Of a stretch of DNA of 64,000 bases, positions 48,423 to 57,439 are shown one piece after another. Position 1 is the stretch's first letter. Every line of letters begins with the position of its first letter. A program made the translations under genes and the position numbers. The DNA comes from Mucilaginibacter saanensis (GTDB lineage: Bacteria > Bacteroidota > Bacteroidia > Sphingobacteriales > Sphingobacteriaceae), in assembly GCF_014200575.1 (NCBI RefSeq), contig NZ_JACHBZ010000002.1, forward strand, positions 1 through 64,000, written 5' to 3'. A model generated the notes under the pieces. That model ran no database searches and had not been told where the DNA came from. It was given only the letters and a program-made list of their open reading frames with translations.

Positions 48423-48461
48423 CCTCCAATTGGGGTTTAATTTCCCCGGAGGCTTTTTTTG
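48423..48461. terminator. Terminator-like hairpin between lipoprotein and NRPS genes
   Basis: A two-part stem (CCTCC/GGAGG and GGGG/CCCC, with a 4-base bulge) around an AT loop is followed by seven T on the plus strand. The flanking genes both run on the minus strand; on that strand the T-run is missing. It may still separate the lipoprotein transcript from the NRPS operon, or end a plus-strand transcript that I cannot identify. Confidence 0.5.
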
Positions 48462-48462
48462 A

Positions 48463-48867
48463 TTAATCCTTAACGGTATAGCTATAATCTACAGTAGATC
48501 CGCCCTCTGCGGTGGGTGTTACCGTTAATGCTTTCAATTTGATTCCCTTATAATAAACAGCCGCTGAAATGACGCCTTTGGGGCTGTTAATATTGACTTT
48601 AATGATATGACCTACAACAGGTGTAAAGCCGTAATCATAATCAGCGCTCTGTGTCGCTTGCTGATAGTTGTAAGGCGTATCCGGTGAACTTGGATTGGTC
48701 TCGGTGAGCGTAAGTACATAACCCATGGTGGCACTTGCTTTAATTCGAAAAATCCGGTTGCTTGCGTCATAATTCTGATCGAGATTGGCAGGAGCGACAG
48801 CCGCGGTTTTTCTGCAGGCAGAAAAACACATGATAACTGTCAAAGAAAATAAAAGTGCTTTTTTCAT
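48463..48867 (-). CDS. Small lipoprotein, 134 aa
   Basis: The protein has 134 residues. The N-terminus MKKALLFSLTVIMCFSAC is a lipoprotein signal with Cys18 in the FSAC lipobox. The mature part is strand-rich (RIKASATMGYVLTLTETNP, YNYQQATQSADYDYGF, GHIIKVNINSPKGVISAAVY) and ends in VDYSYTVKD. It resembles small beta-sandwich lipoproteins common in Bacteroidota; function is unknown. It precedes the NRPS on the same strand with a 139-bp gap and a hairpin between them. Confidence 0.75.
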   Translation of the reverse strand: MKKALLFSLTVIMCFSACRKTAAVAPANLDQNYDASNRIFRIKASATMGYVLTLTETNPSSPDTPYNYQQATQSADYDYGFTPVVGHIIKVNINSPKGVISAAVYYKGIKLKALTVTPTAEGGSTVDYSYTVKD

Positions 48868-49245
48868 CTTTTTTTTATATTAATTATTTAATGTTTTAAG
48901 TAATGTTTTACATCATTATCAAAGTTTTTTTTGTTCAGTAATTAGTGCTTCTGACTACGCTGAAGTGTTCATTATTGAAAACCCTACTGATTTTATGTAA
49001 GCAACTCATGATGTGAAGTGTTGCAATTTTATTGCCATAAGTATTTTAAAGTAGCATGAATAGATTAGGCCGGAGCGGAATTCCAAATCGTTACAGCCAG
49101 CGTTTTAGGGGATTGATCTTTGATAAAAATTTCCTTCACAGATAGAACAGGGTTGTTGAGTGCAGGAGGGGAGAATCTAGTTTGGCTTAAATTTTGAATG
49201 TTTAAAAACGATTAGGATGTGGTTGAATGAATTCCGTAAAATGAT
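48868..49245. other. Intergenic region between divergent genes
   Basis: About 380 bp between the lipoprotein (minus) and the beta-helix protein (plus). AT-rich near the lipoprotein start. Promoters for both are expected; no clear Bacteroidota -7 box (TAnnTTTG) was found. Confidence 0.4.
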
Positions 49246-50505
49246 ATGAAAGGAAAAGGCTTGATTATTTCATTGTTAATGCTGTTTTTTACCCAGGTGG
49301 CGCTTGCCGGTTATGTCGATAGAGTCCAAGGATATGTAGATGCTGGGATGGTAAACGTGATGGATCATGGTGCAAAGGGGGACGGCGTCACTGATGATAC
49401 TCGGGCGATCAGGGCTTCCCTTGTTTATGCTAAAGAAAATCACCAGACGGCAGTTTATTTCCCAAAGGGTACTTATTCGATCCAGGAACCGGGTAGTAAA
49501 CCAGGAATAATTCCCTTGTCAGATGGTGTGAGCCTGATCGGGGCAGGGGTTAAGGATTGTCACATCATATTGTCAGGTGGCAGATTTAATCCGCGCTCGA
49601 TTTTTTACCAGGCCTGGTGGCAGGAACACCGGATCGACAATGTGATGATTACAGGGATTGATTTTGACGGAAGTATTTCACAACAAACATTTGAAGCAAG
49701 CTACCAGTATTGCCATGCGCTCAGCATCAATAATGGTAAAAATATAGAAGTAAACCATTGCAAATTTGAAAATTTTAGGGGAGACGGCTTACTTTTCGGG
49801 GACACTTTCGAACCCTTATTAAATGCCAGAATTGCCGAAAATGTTAGTATCCACGATAACGAGTTTATTAATATTTTTCGGGAAGGGGCAATGTTTTGTT
49901 GTGTGAACGGTGCTTCCTTTTATAATAATTATGTTCACGGGGACGGTTATCTTGTTGGTGGTGTCGATATTGAAAGACATAGCGACAAGGAAAGCGTCCT
50001 GCATGTATCAGTATACAACAACACCTTTGACTTTCGTGACGGATATGGTCCTGTTGAACGCGGGCGCCGTCAAATCCATTATCGGAGAGCCATTACCATG
50101 GGTTATTTTTATGCAGGTTATAAAAATGGGGTCGTAGATTCTTTAAGTGGCCATCATCAAATTGATAACAATACCATCTACCAGGGACAGATCGATTGTT
50201 TTGGGCATGTGAACGTGGAGATATCCGGAAATATGATTACCAATTATTTCGAGAACATATCCGGCGTAAGCCATATCAGCTTACCGGCAATTAATATTTC
50301 GGACGCCAGAACGACCACCGGATTGGGAAATGTTTCCGTGGATCATAATACGATCAATTCTGCTATTCCGGGTAATGGGATAACATTTTATAAATACTCT
50401 AAAGTTTCATCCAGGAATAATACCTTTTCCGGCGCTGAAGCGGATGGGGTTCATTTAATCAATTCTGATGGAAAAGTCAGCGCCAACAAATCAGTTCGAA
50501 ATTGA
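49246..50505 (+). CDS. Secreted pectate-lyase-3-type beta-helix protein, paralogue B
   Basis: The protein has 419 residues with a cleavable signal peptide (about 1-22, ending ALAG) instead of a lipobox. It has the same opening (DHGAKGDGVTDDTRAI) and the same conserved patch as the lipoprotein at 33944-35500: FENFRGDGLLFGDTFE, REGAMFCCVNGASFYNN and GYLVGGVDIERHS. The C-terminus is shorter by about 70 residues. It is presumably periplasmic or secreted and acts on the same polysaccharide as its paralogue. It lies 116 bp upstream of wza and may be expressed with the export genes. Confidence 0.86.
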   Translation: MKGKGLIISLLMLFFTQVALAGYVDRVQGYVDAGMVNVMDHGAKGDGVTDDTRAIRASLVYAKENHQTAVYFPKGTYSIQEPGSKPGIIPLSDGVSLIGAGVKDCHIILSGGRFNPRSIFYQAWWQEHRIDNVMITGIDFDGSISQQTFEASYQYCHALSINNGKNIEVNHCKFENFRGDGLLFGDTFEPLLNARIAENVSIHDNEFINIFREGAMFCCVNGASFYNNYVHGDGYLVGGVDIERHSDKESVLHVSVYNNTFDFRDGYGPVERGRRQIHYRRAITMGYFYAGYKNGVVDSLSGHHQIDNNTIYQGQIDCFGHVNVEISGNMITNYFENISGVSHISLPAINISDARTTTGLGNVSVDHNTINSAIPGNGITFYKYSKVSSRNNTFSGAEADGVHLINSDGKVSANKSVRN

Positions 50506-50621
50506 CCTTTACCAGCGTCCGGTCCGGGGACGGAAGATGTCGCAGATCTCATTGCCGGCCGCACCTGTCCATATAGTTCACGAATAAATATAATCTAATA
50601 AGTTGTCTAATAATCAAGTCT

Positions 50622-51407
50622 ATGATCAATCAGAAAATCAAGCTGTTTTACTTTATCTTCAGCTGTATCGGGTTCGCGTTTACCTCTTGCGCTCCTTATA
50701 AAAATATCCCTTATTATCAGGATTTAAAAAATGATCCGGTAACGACGGAAAAGATGAATAATAGGGTTCAGTACTTCATTCATACCGGGGACATTTTAGG
50801 CGTCAACGTAAGTAGCAGGAACCCGGAATCTGCGGCTGTTTTTAATTATAATTTAGCCAGGGTCAACGGGAACAATTATAATACCTCGCCGGAGAACCCG
50901 GTGATCGGCTATTTGGTTGACGATAATGGAATGATACACCTTCCGCTTGTCGGAGCAATTAAAGTGGAGGGGCTTTCCACCAATGATGTTACCGAAAAAT
51001 TAGGTGTTGCCTTATTGACCTATTTGAAGGATCCCGTGGTGAATATCAGGATTGTCAATTTTAAGGTTTATGTTTATGGAGACGTATTACGCCCTAATGT
51101 ATACACTTTGCAGGATGACCATACCACCGTCACACAGGCGCTGACACTTGCCGGCGATCTCAATATCACTGCACTCCGGAAAAAAGTCCTGTTGATAAGA
51201 AATGAAGGCGGGGAACGGAAGTATATCAAATTGGATCTGACTTCGAAGCAGCTATTTAATTCACCATATTTTTACCTGCAAAATAATGATGAAATTTACG
51301 TGTCGCCGGGACGTGCAAAAACAGCTACCCAAGGATTTCCTCTCGCCGGTTTAGTGATATCCGGATTGTCCGTAATTGCCATATTGTTAACCCATTATTA
51401 TAAGTAA
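50622..51407 (+). CDS. wza: Wza-type polysaccharide export outer-membrane lipoprotein
   Basis: The protein has 261 residues. The signal ends in the lipobox TSCAPYKNIPYYQDL, a common start of Bacteroidota Wza proteins. Poly_export domain: FIHTGDILGVNVSSRNPESA and VDDNGMIHLPLVGAIKVEGL. The SLBB region follows with FKVYVYGDVLRPNVYTLQ. A hydrophobic helix ends the protein (LAGLVISGLSVIAILLTHYY), a feature of this group. It forms the export channel in the outer membrane. The wzc gene follows after 5 bp. Confidence 0.93.
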   Translation: MINQKIKLFYFIFSCIGFAFTSCAPYKNIPYYQDLKNDPVTTEKMNNRVQYFIHTGDILGVNVSSRNPESAAVFNYNLARVNGNNYNTSPENPVIGYLVDDNGMIHLPLVGAIKVEGLSTNDVTEKLGVALLTYLKDPVVNIRIVNFKVYVYGDVLRPNVYTLQDDHTTVTQALTLAGDLNITALRKKVLLIRNEGGERKYIKLDLTSKQLFNSPYFYLQNNDEIYVSPGRAKTATQGFPLAGLVISGLSVIAILLTHYYK

Positions 51408-51412
51408 TCCAG

Positions 51413-53746
51413 ATGAGCGCAAACCCACCGTTTTTGACCTTTGCTACTGAAAAGGAAAAAAATAATACAACCAGTATAAAAGCTTTGCTGGCTAAGTATG
51501 TATATTATTGGCCGGTACTGTTGGCAACTACAGTTGTCTTGCTGGTTATCGCATTTGTTTACCTTCAGTTTGCCGATCCGGTATACGAAATCAAAGCTAC
51601 CCTGCTGGTCAACCCGGATAAAACCACAACCAGTCAGCAAGATGGTGGTCAATCTGTTTTGAACAGGATCGATCTTCCAAACTCTGCGGAGATCGTGGAG
51701 AATGAATTAGCCAAATTAAAGTCGGCCAAATTAATCAACGAGGTCATTCGTGATTTAGAGTTAACGGTTTCTTATAAAGTTAAGAATGGCTGGTTGTACG
51801 ATGACGTTTATTATAACGGCCCGTTTAAATTAAGAATGATTAAATCTGACCTGGATTTTGGCGAAAAAAGCCAAATCTCCCTGAAGATCACGGTGAAGGA
51901 TGAGCATACGTTCTTAATGGAGAATGACGCCGGCAATCTGCAGGCATTTTCATTTGATAAAATAGTACATACGGCCATGGGGACATGGAAATTGGAGCCC
52001 ACTAAAGAGATCATCAATTTTAAGGGTGCCCTGCTTAAAGTTACCTTGTTTGAACCTGATAAACTGACGGCATTCTATCAAAAGAAAATAGATGCAAGTT
52101 TAGAAGACAAACTGGCTACTGCCGTTGACCTGACCTTCAGCACCAACAATAAACAAAAGGGAAAAGATATTATCAATCACCTCATTGAAGTTTACAATGA
52201 GGATGAGATTGATGAAAAAAATCAGGAAACCCAGAATACCATCAAATTCATTGATCAAAGATTGGCTTCGCTCACAGGGGAACTGACCGGTGCTGAAAAG
52301 GACATAGAAAACTTTAAAAGCGCACATAAATTAACAGATATCACTTCGGATGCTAAGTTTGAACTCGATAAATTGCAGTCTAATGATGCCCGGCTCAATG
52401 AAATAAATGTTCAGCTAAGTATTGTTGATGGGATTGAAGCCTATGTTAATGCCGCGAAAAATAGCAACCGGGCACCAGCTGTGATCGGAATTTCGGACCC
52501 TTCCTTGGTAAGTTCCATCGAAAGATTATCTCAGTTACAATTGCAACGGGATCAGATGTTGGCGACGACCCCGGAAACAAGTCCTGATTTTGAACAAATT
52601 GATTCCCAAATTAGGACGACAAAAACGGCCATTAAGGAAAATGTGAAAAACATCAAGTCTTCACTGACCAATGCGAAGAATAAATTACAATCCTTTAATA
52701 CGACTTCGGAATCTTCCATATCTAATCTACCGACCCAGGAACGTCAGTTTATTAGCATTAAGCGTCAGCAATCCATTAAGGAAAATCTATATGTGTACCT
52801 GTTGCAAAAACGCGAAGAGGTGTCGCTGAGTTACGCGTCAACCGTTTCCAACTACAAGATTCTTGATAATGCCTATAGTATGCCCTTTAAATGGCCTAAT
52901 AAGATGATTGTTTACGCAATAGCGTTTTTTGCGGGAATCTGTTTTCCTGCTATGGTGATTTATCTGAAACACCTGTTGAAAGGAAAGATTGTAGATCCGT
53001 CGGAAATTGAAAATGAGTTGGAGACGACGATCCTGGGGGAAATTTCTTTTGACAAAGATGCTTCATCCCTGACAGATAACAAAGGGATCATCAACGAACA
53101 ATTTAGGATCTTAAGAACCAAACTCCATGATCTGCGGAGTGACGGACAACAGTCGAGGGTTACCTTGGTGACATCCAGCATCGCAGGTGAAGGCAAGAGT
53201 TTTATAAGTAGTAATTTGGGATTGGTTTTGGCGGGTGCGGAAAGAAAATCAATTCTCCTGGAATTAGATTTAAGAAAATCGGCTATAACAGATAGCTTTA
53301 AGCTGGCTAAAGGCCATCACGGTATTACTGACTTTTTAAGTGGAACTGTTGCTGCCGGAGATATTATCCGCCCTTCTGGTGTCACCCCTTTTTTAGATAT
53401 CATTTCAGGTGGAACCGTAACTTCCCATCCTGCTGAGTTACTGGAAAACGGGAAGCTTAACCAGTTAATTGAAATTCTTAAAACAAGTTATGATAATATC
53501 ATCATCGATAGCCCACCGGTTCACCTGGTAACAGATGCCTTTATTCTTGCCAGGGTGAGTGATCTGACGTTGTATGTGATCAGACAAGGCAATACTCCAA
53601 AGTCAGAGTTGGAATTTATCAAGAAATTGATGAAGAACGATAAATTTCCGCTGGTAAATATTGTTTTCAACGGCGTAAATAACTGGAAATACGGGTATGG
53701 ATATACCTATGATCATACGTATTACGAAGTTGTACCCGGGAAATAA
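51413..53746 (+). CDS. wzc: Wzc-type chain-length regulator and tyrosine autokinase
   Basis: The protein has 777 residues. Two membrane helices (about 36-56 and 496-520) enclose a long periplasmic Wzz-like coiled-coil region. The cytoplasmic BY-kinase has Walker A SSIAGEGKSFISSNLGLVLA, Walker A' ILLELDLRKSA and Walker B NIIIDSPPVHLVTDAF. The tail is a tyrosine cluster (YGYGYTYDHTYYEVV) for autophosphorylation. It controls polymer length and export with Wza. Its stop is 68 bp before the last glycosyltransferase gene of the locus. Confidence 0.94.
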   Translation: MSANPPFLTFATEKEKNNTTSIKALLAKYVYYWPVLLATTVVLLVIAFVYLQFADPVYEIKATLLVNPDKTTTSQQDGGQSVLNRIDLPNSAEIVENELAKLKSAKLINEVIRDLELTVSYKVKNGWLYDDVYYNGPFKLRMIKSDLDFGEKSQISLKITVKDEHTFLMENDAGNLQAFSFDKIVHTAMGTWKLEPTKEIINFKGALLKVTLFEPDKLTAFYQKKIDASLEDKLATAVDLTFSTNNKQKGKDIINHLIEVYNEDEIDEKNQETQNTIKFIDQRLASLTGELTGAEKDIENFKSAHKLTDITSDAKFELDKLQSNDARLNEINVQLSIVDGIEAYVNAAKNSNRAPAVIGISDPSLVSSIERLSQLQLQRDQMLATTPETSPDFEQIDSQIRTTKTAIKENVKNIKSSLTNAKNKLQSFNTTSESSISNLPTQERQFISIKRQQSIKENLYVYLLQKREEVSLSYASTVSNYKILDNAYSMPFKWPNKMIVYAIAFFAGICFPAMVIYLKHLLKGKIVDPSEIENELETTILGEISFDKDASSLTDNKGIINEQFRILRTKLHDLRSDGQQSRVTLVTSSIAGEGKSFISSNLGLVLAGAERKSILLELDLRKSAITDSFKLAKGHHGITDFLSGTVAAGDIIRPSGVTPFLDIISGGTVTSHPAELLENGKLNQLIEILKTSYDNIIIDSPPVHLVTDAFILARVSDLTLYVIRQGNTPKSELEFIKKLMKNDKFPLVNIVFNGVNNWKYGYGYTYDHTYYEVVPGK

Positions 53747-53814
53747 TTAACTTCGGATTTTCCAGAGGATATCTGGCCTTCGGTTTAGGAGGTACCTGAT
53801 TATATTTGATATCG

Positions 53815-54936
53815 ATGAAGAAGCTTTTTGTTTGTTCTGAATTTTATGCCGGTTTATTACCATTTGGTGCAAATATTGTCAACGCCATGCGTGGAGATGA
53901 CTGTTTTGGCATTTTTGTATGTACGCCGCAATGTGATTATCGCCGGTCAGTCTTCCCCAATAGCGATAATTATACATTTTTGGATTTTCCAGACAAAAAA
54001 CTCAGGAAGCTTCAACGGTATATATATCCCCATCACTTGATGAAAACAATTAATCAGGTGGTCAAAGACCAGCAAATTGAAGTGGTACACTTATTAACGG
54101 AGGATACCTCATTGGCTTTTTTTTTGCCAATGCTGCAAAGGCGAACCAAAGTTTTTTACACGGTTCACGATCTGTTTGCGCATGAAAAGGTTTATAAAAA
54201 TACCCTTATACGGTTATTAAGAAAAGTTCTTGTAGAATACCGGGTTAACTACATCATCCGCCGAAGTCATAACCTGGTGACCTGCAGTTATGCACAATAC
54301 GAGCTGATGAAAAGTATTTTTCCAAACAAGAATGTCTGCTTTCACAACTTTCCCAGCCTGATTACGGCATCGGTAAAATCAGGCAATACTGTTATTCCTG
54401 AATTACATGGAATTACAGATTACCTGTTATTCTTTGGCCAGGTAGAACAATACAAAGGGGTTCATATTTTGTACAACACTTATCTCCGTTATGCTGACGA
54501 GATTAAAAGGCCATTGGTGATCGCAGGAAAAGGACATATCTATTTCAAAAGAGAGGTGGCAAAAGAGGGGCAAGTAATTTTTATAAACCGTTATATCGCC
54601 GATGAGGAGATAAAATGCCTGTTCTCCCAGGCTTATTGTAGCATATTTCCTTATATTTCAGGAACGCAATCGGGCATATTATCGTTGCCTTATTTTTTTA
54701 AAATTCCCTCTATTGTTTCTGATATTCCATTTTTTGAATCAATGACCGTGAATAATGTGACCAGCCTTAGCTTTGGGCTAAATGACCCGGCCTCCCTGGT
54801 AAAAAGGATTAATGAACTGGACGATTTAAGTATAGAAGAATTGAAAAACAGCGGTTATCTGTATTACGAAAAAAATTATGACTCCAAAGCGTTGAGAAGC
54901 CAGCTTGTGGAGATATATCATCCACAGAGCGGTTAA
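53815..54936 (+). CDS. Glycosyltransferase, GT4-like
   Basis: The protein has 373 residues from the ATG at 53815 (MKKLFVCSEFYAGLLPFGAN); a TTG at 53806 is less likely. It has a GT-B fold: VHLLTEDTSLAFFLPMLQRR, TVHDLFAHEKVYKNTLIRLL, LLFFGQVEQYKGVHILYNTY, and FPYISGTQSGILSLPYFFKI. It probably adds a sugar to the EPS repeat unit. It is the last intact gene of the EPS block. AGGAGG occurs about 21 bp upstream of the start, farther than usual. Confidence 0.86.
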   Translation: MKKLFVCSEFYAGLLPFGANIVNAMRGDDCFGIFVCTPQCDYRRSVFPNSDNYTFLDFPDKKLRKLQRYIYPHHLMKTINQVVKDQQIEVVHLLTEDTSLAFFLPMLQRRTKVFYTVHDLFAHEKVYKNTLIRLLRKVLVEYRVNYIIRRSHNLVTCSYAQYELMKSIFPNKNVCFHNFPSLITASVKSGNTVIPELHGITDYLLFFGQVEQYKGVHILYNTYLRYADEIKRPLVIAGKGHIYFKREVAKEGQVIFINRYIADEEIKCLFSQAYCSIFPYISGTQSGILSLPYFFKIPSIVSDIPFFESMTVNNVTSLSFGLNDPASLVKRINELDDLSIEELKNSGYLYYEKNYDSKALRSQLVEIYHPQSG

Positions 54937-54976
54937 CCGCTCTACTGCAATAACCCCTGGATGCTATCGCCACGCA

Positions 54977-55291
54977 CTATAGCACTATTGATTTATTCAT
55001 GGTATTTTGCAGTTCGACCCCGGCTGATTTTGTTTGACACGTGTTTTTGCTGAGTGATATAATTAGACCGGGTGTATTGGAGGCACCGCCGGCCAATAAT
55101 GGTTTTCCGCCTGACGTCGTTGCTCCGGGATAGATCGTCACATGATTTTCAATGGTCGGATGACATTTTAAGAAAAACAAGGTTTTGCTGACATTAAAGA
55201 AGCCAATAGTACCTCTTGATGTAATTTAATATAGCTACCGATTTCGCAGTGTTCTCCAGATTTCACTGGATTTGTTTTACCTGCCATTATT
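54977..55291 (-). pseudogene. Relic of a serine O-acetyltransferase (CysE/EpsC-like) gene
   Basis: In minus-strand reading, the segment GEHCEIGSYIKLHQEVLLAS matches the CysE/EpsC region GETCVIGNHVKLYQGVTLGA. A stop codon interrupts it near 55182. The second part, KCHPTIENHVTIYPGATTSG in a shifted frame, matches KRHPTIEDNVTIYAGATILGG and is followed by a degraded end. The N-terminal two thirds of the gene are not found. It reads as a broken remnant, not a functional gene. Confidence in the relic is moderate as no alignment was run. Confidence 0.6.
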
Positions 55292-55327
55292 GCCTTTCTG
55301 CCGGGATGTTTTGGCTATGTGTCGAAA
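55292..55327 (-). repeat. Dispersed bipartite motif, copy 5
   Basis: Minus-strand half-sites TTTCGACACAT and CCCGGCA separated by 11 bases, then GAAAGG. The spacer starts AGCCAAA as in copy 1. Confidence 0.65.
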
Positions 55328-55808
55328 CCGGGGGTTGATTTTATAAAACAATTCTTTCCTTAGGCTTGTCTTTCAGGATGCATGCACCTGAAAGGATGAC
55401 TAAGTTGATTGGATGACAACGAGGCTGAACTTTAATGAATTCATGAATACAATGGTAGATGTTCGGGGGAGCATCAGAATTAGGGTATGGTGGCGGTTAA
55501 AGGACGGTTTAATGGACATGAGTGCAAATATTCATAGCGTCTATGTGAACCTGTTCCAGGATGCAACCAAATGAATAGTTATTGTTCAGCCTCCTGTTTG
55601 TACCGGACGCTGTCTATTGCGGGGCAATATCGGGTGGGATGAAAGCACCAATAAATTGGGAGGTCGATTTGTTATAGATATTCACTGCGGAAGAATTGGA
55701 CACCAGATCATTCGTGATCGTTTAACTTGGATAAAGTAGAACAGCTTCAGTTGGCATAGTGTCCATGCTTTTGAGAGGTAAAGGAAGTTTTAGGTGCCGC
55801 GGGGATGA
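55292..55808. other. Gene-free stretch with one copy of the dispersed motif
   Basis: Only short frames occur, for example 43 codons starting near 55442. A minus-strand copy of the dispersed bipartite motif lies at 55292-55327, immediately at the boundary of the CysE-like relic. Confidence 0.45.
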
Positions 55809-57308
55809 TTGGATTACCTTTTGTTCTATAAGTTCTTATTATATCGCTATTGTTTAAATATACTTGAATTGAAAGGCAAACTGATTAATTCTATTTCCGG
55901 GATCAAAGCGCTGAAAAAAAAAATAACCATCGTATTATTGATCATTGTCATGGCTGCTTCAGCGGCCATTATTATTATGAACTATTTTACCATCAAGATT
56001 ATTTCAGCAGCAGGTGCCAGTATTAATGGGGAATCACAACATTACAAGGGGCAGAAGGAAGCGTCGGCTTATTTAACCAATTATATTTATTTGCAAAACG
56101 AATCAGATTATATTGCCTTTCAAAAGGCAATAGACATCCCCTTAAGTGACAGTAGAGCTCGTATTACTTTATCTTCTGAAAATCCTGACTATCAGGAGGC
56201 GGCCGCTGACCTCTTGAAGGGACAGAACCATTCGGAAGATATTGGAGACCTGATATGGATGTTTAGACGATTTGAACATTTAGGTGCATTTAAAGAGGTG
56301 ATTAAAGTATGGGTTGAAGGGGATGCTATATTAAATAAAATAATCCAGATAGCTTCTAAAGCCCACCAGAAGATAGCTCAGGGTAAAATATCAGGAGAGG
56401 AAAGAAAAGCATTGATACTATCCATCAGGGATCTGTCCGCACGGAGTGCGGCCAAAGGGGAGGATTTTAGAAATACGCTCGGCGCAATAATCCGCACCAC
56501 CAAAATATGGGTGTTTATTGCGAATGTGCTGATCACCATCGTTATTGTGATCAGCTCATTGTCCTACGCTGGCATCATGATCAGAAACCTCGCCGACTCC
56601 AAAAGGAAAATAATTGAGCAAAATGAGAAACTGGAAGTAATCAATTCAGAATTGGACAAATTTGTATATAACGTCACTCATGACCTTCGCTCACCGCTCA
56701 CTGCGTTGGCAGGGTTGATCGGTCTGATCAATGATGAGACCGATCTGGACCAGATAAGGGCCTATACATTGATGATGAAAGGCAGCCTGGAGAAACAAGA
56801 CCGCTTTATCAATGAGATGTTGATCTTTGTCAAAAGTAAACATACAGGGATTAATAAGGCTGCGTGTAATCTTACCCTGATCGTGGATGATGTTATCGCT
56901 CAGAATAGTTTCCGGAATGAAGGGAAAGCAGTGAAGTTTTATAAAGAATTGGAGTTAAATATTATTGAAAGCGATGCGCTGAAGTTACAGGTTATATTGA
57001 ATAACCTGATTTCCAACTCGGTTAAATACTGTGATCCGAAAAAAATGGAGCAATGGGTGAAAGTGAAAAGCTATCATTCCGAGACGGACACAGTCATTGA
57101 GGTGGAGGATAATGGAATTGGCATCTTGTTGAAGGATCAGGAACGTATTTTTGATGAATTTTATATGTCCGGTGATAATAAAAAAAGCTCGGGTATCGGG
57201 CTTTACCTGGTGAAAGATGCCGTAACTCAACTGAATGGCCGGATAGAAGTACAATCTGCTTCCGGGGTGAGCAGTAAATTTATAGTCAGTATTCCCCGTT
57301 GGACTTAA
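55809..57308 (+). CDS. Sensor histidine kinase
   Basis: The frame has 499 codons. The start is uncertain: TTG at 55809 or TTG near 55869; the first in-frame ATG lies inside the first membrane helix. Order: membrane helix (IVLLIIVMAASAAIIIMNYF), a helical extracytoplasmic sensor of about 180 residues, membrane helix (VFIANVLITIVIVISSLSYA), HisKA with THDLRSPLTALAGLIGLI, HATPase with NNLISNSVKYC, VEDNGIGI and SSGIGLYLVKDAV. It is a complete kinase without a receiver. The DHp-ended PAS protein follows after 131 bp. Confidence 0.92.
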   Translation: MDYLLFYKFLLYRYCLNILELKGKLINSISGIKALKKKITIVLLIIVMAASAAIIIMNYFTIKIISAAGASINGESQHYKGQKEASAYLTNYIYLQNESDYIAFQKAIDIPLSDSRARITLSSENPDYQEAAADLLKGQNHSEDIGDLIWMFRRFEHLGAFKEVIKVWVEGDAILNKIIQIASKAHQKIAQGKISGEERKALILSIRDLSARSAAKGEDFRNTLGAIIRTTKIWVFIANVLITIVIVISSLSYAGIMIRNLADSKRKIIEQNEKLEVINSELDKFVYNVTHDLRSPLTALAGLIGLINDETDLDQIRAYTLMMKGSLEKQDRFINEMLIFVKSKHTGINKAACNLTLIVDDVIAQNSFRNEGKAVKFYKELELNIIESDALKLQVILNNLISNSVKYCDPKKMEQWVKVKSYHSETDTVIEVEDNGIGILLKDQERIFDEFYMSGDNKKSSGIGLYLVKDAVTQLNGRIEVQSASGVSSKFIVSIPRWT

Positions 57309-57439
57309 GCGCCGGCATACAGATATTCTAAAGAACTATTTGAAGCGTGGAAATCTATATACAGACCAGGTATCTGATGAAATCAGGGTTCGGTTACTGG
57401 CATTTATGAGTGATTATTGAAAATTGTTAATGGCTAATC

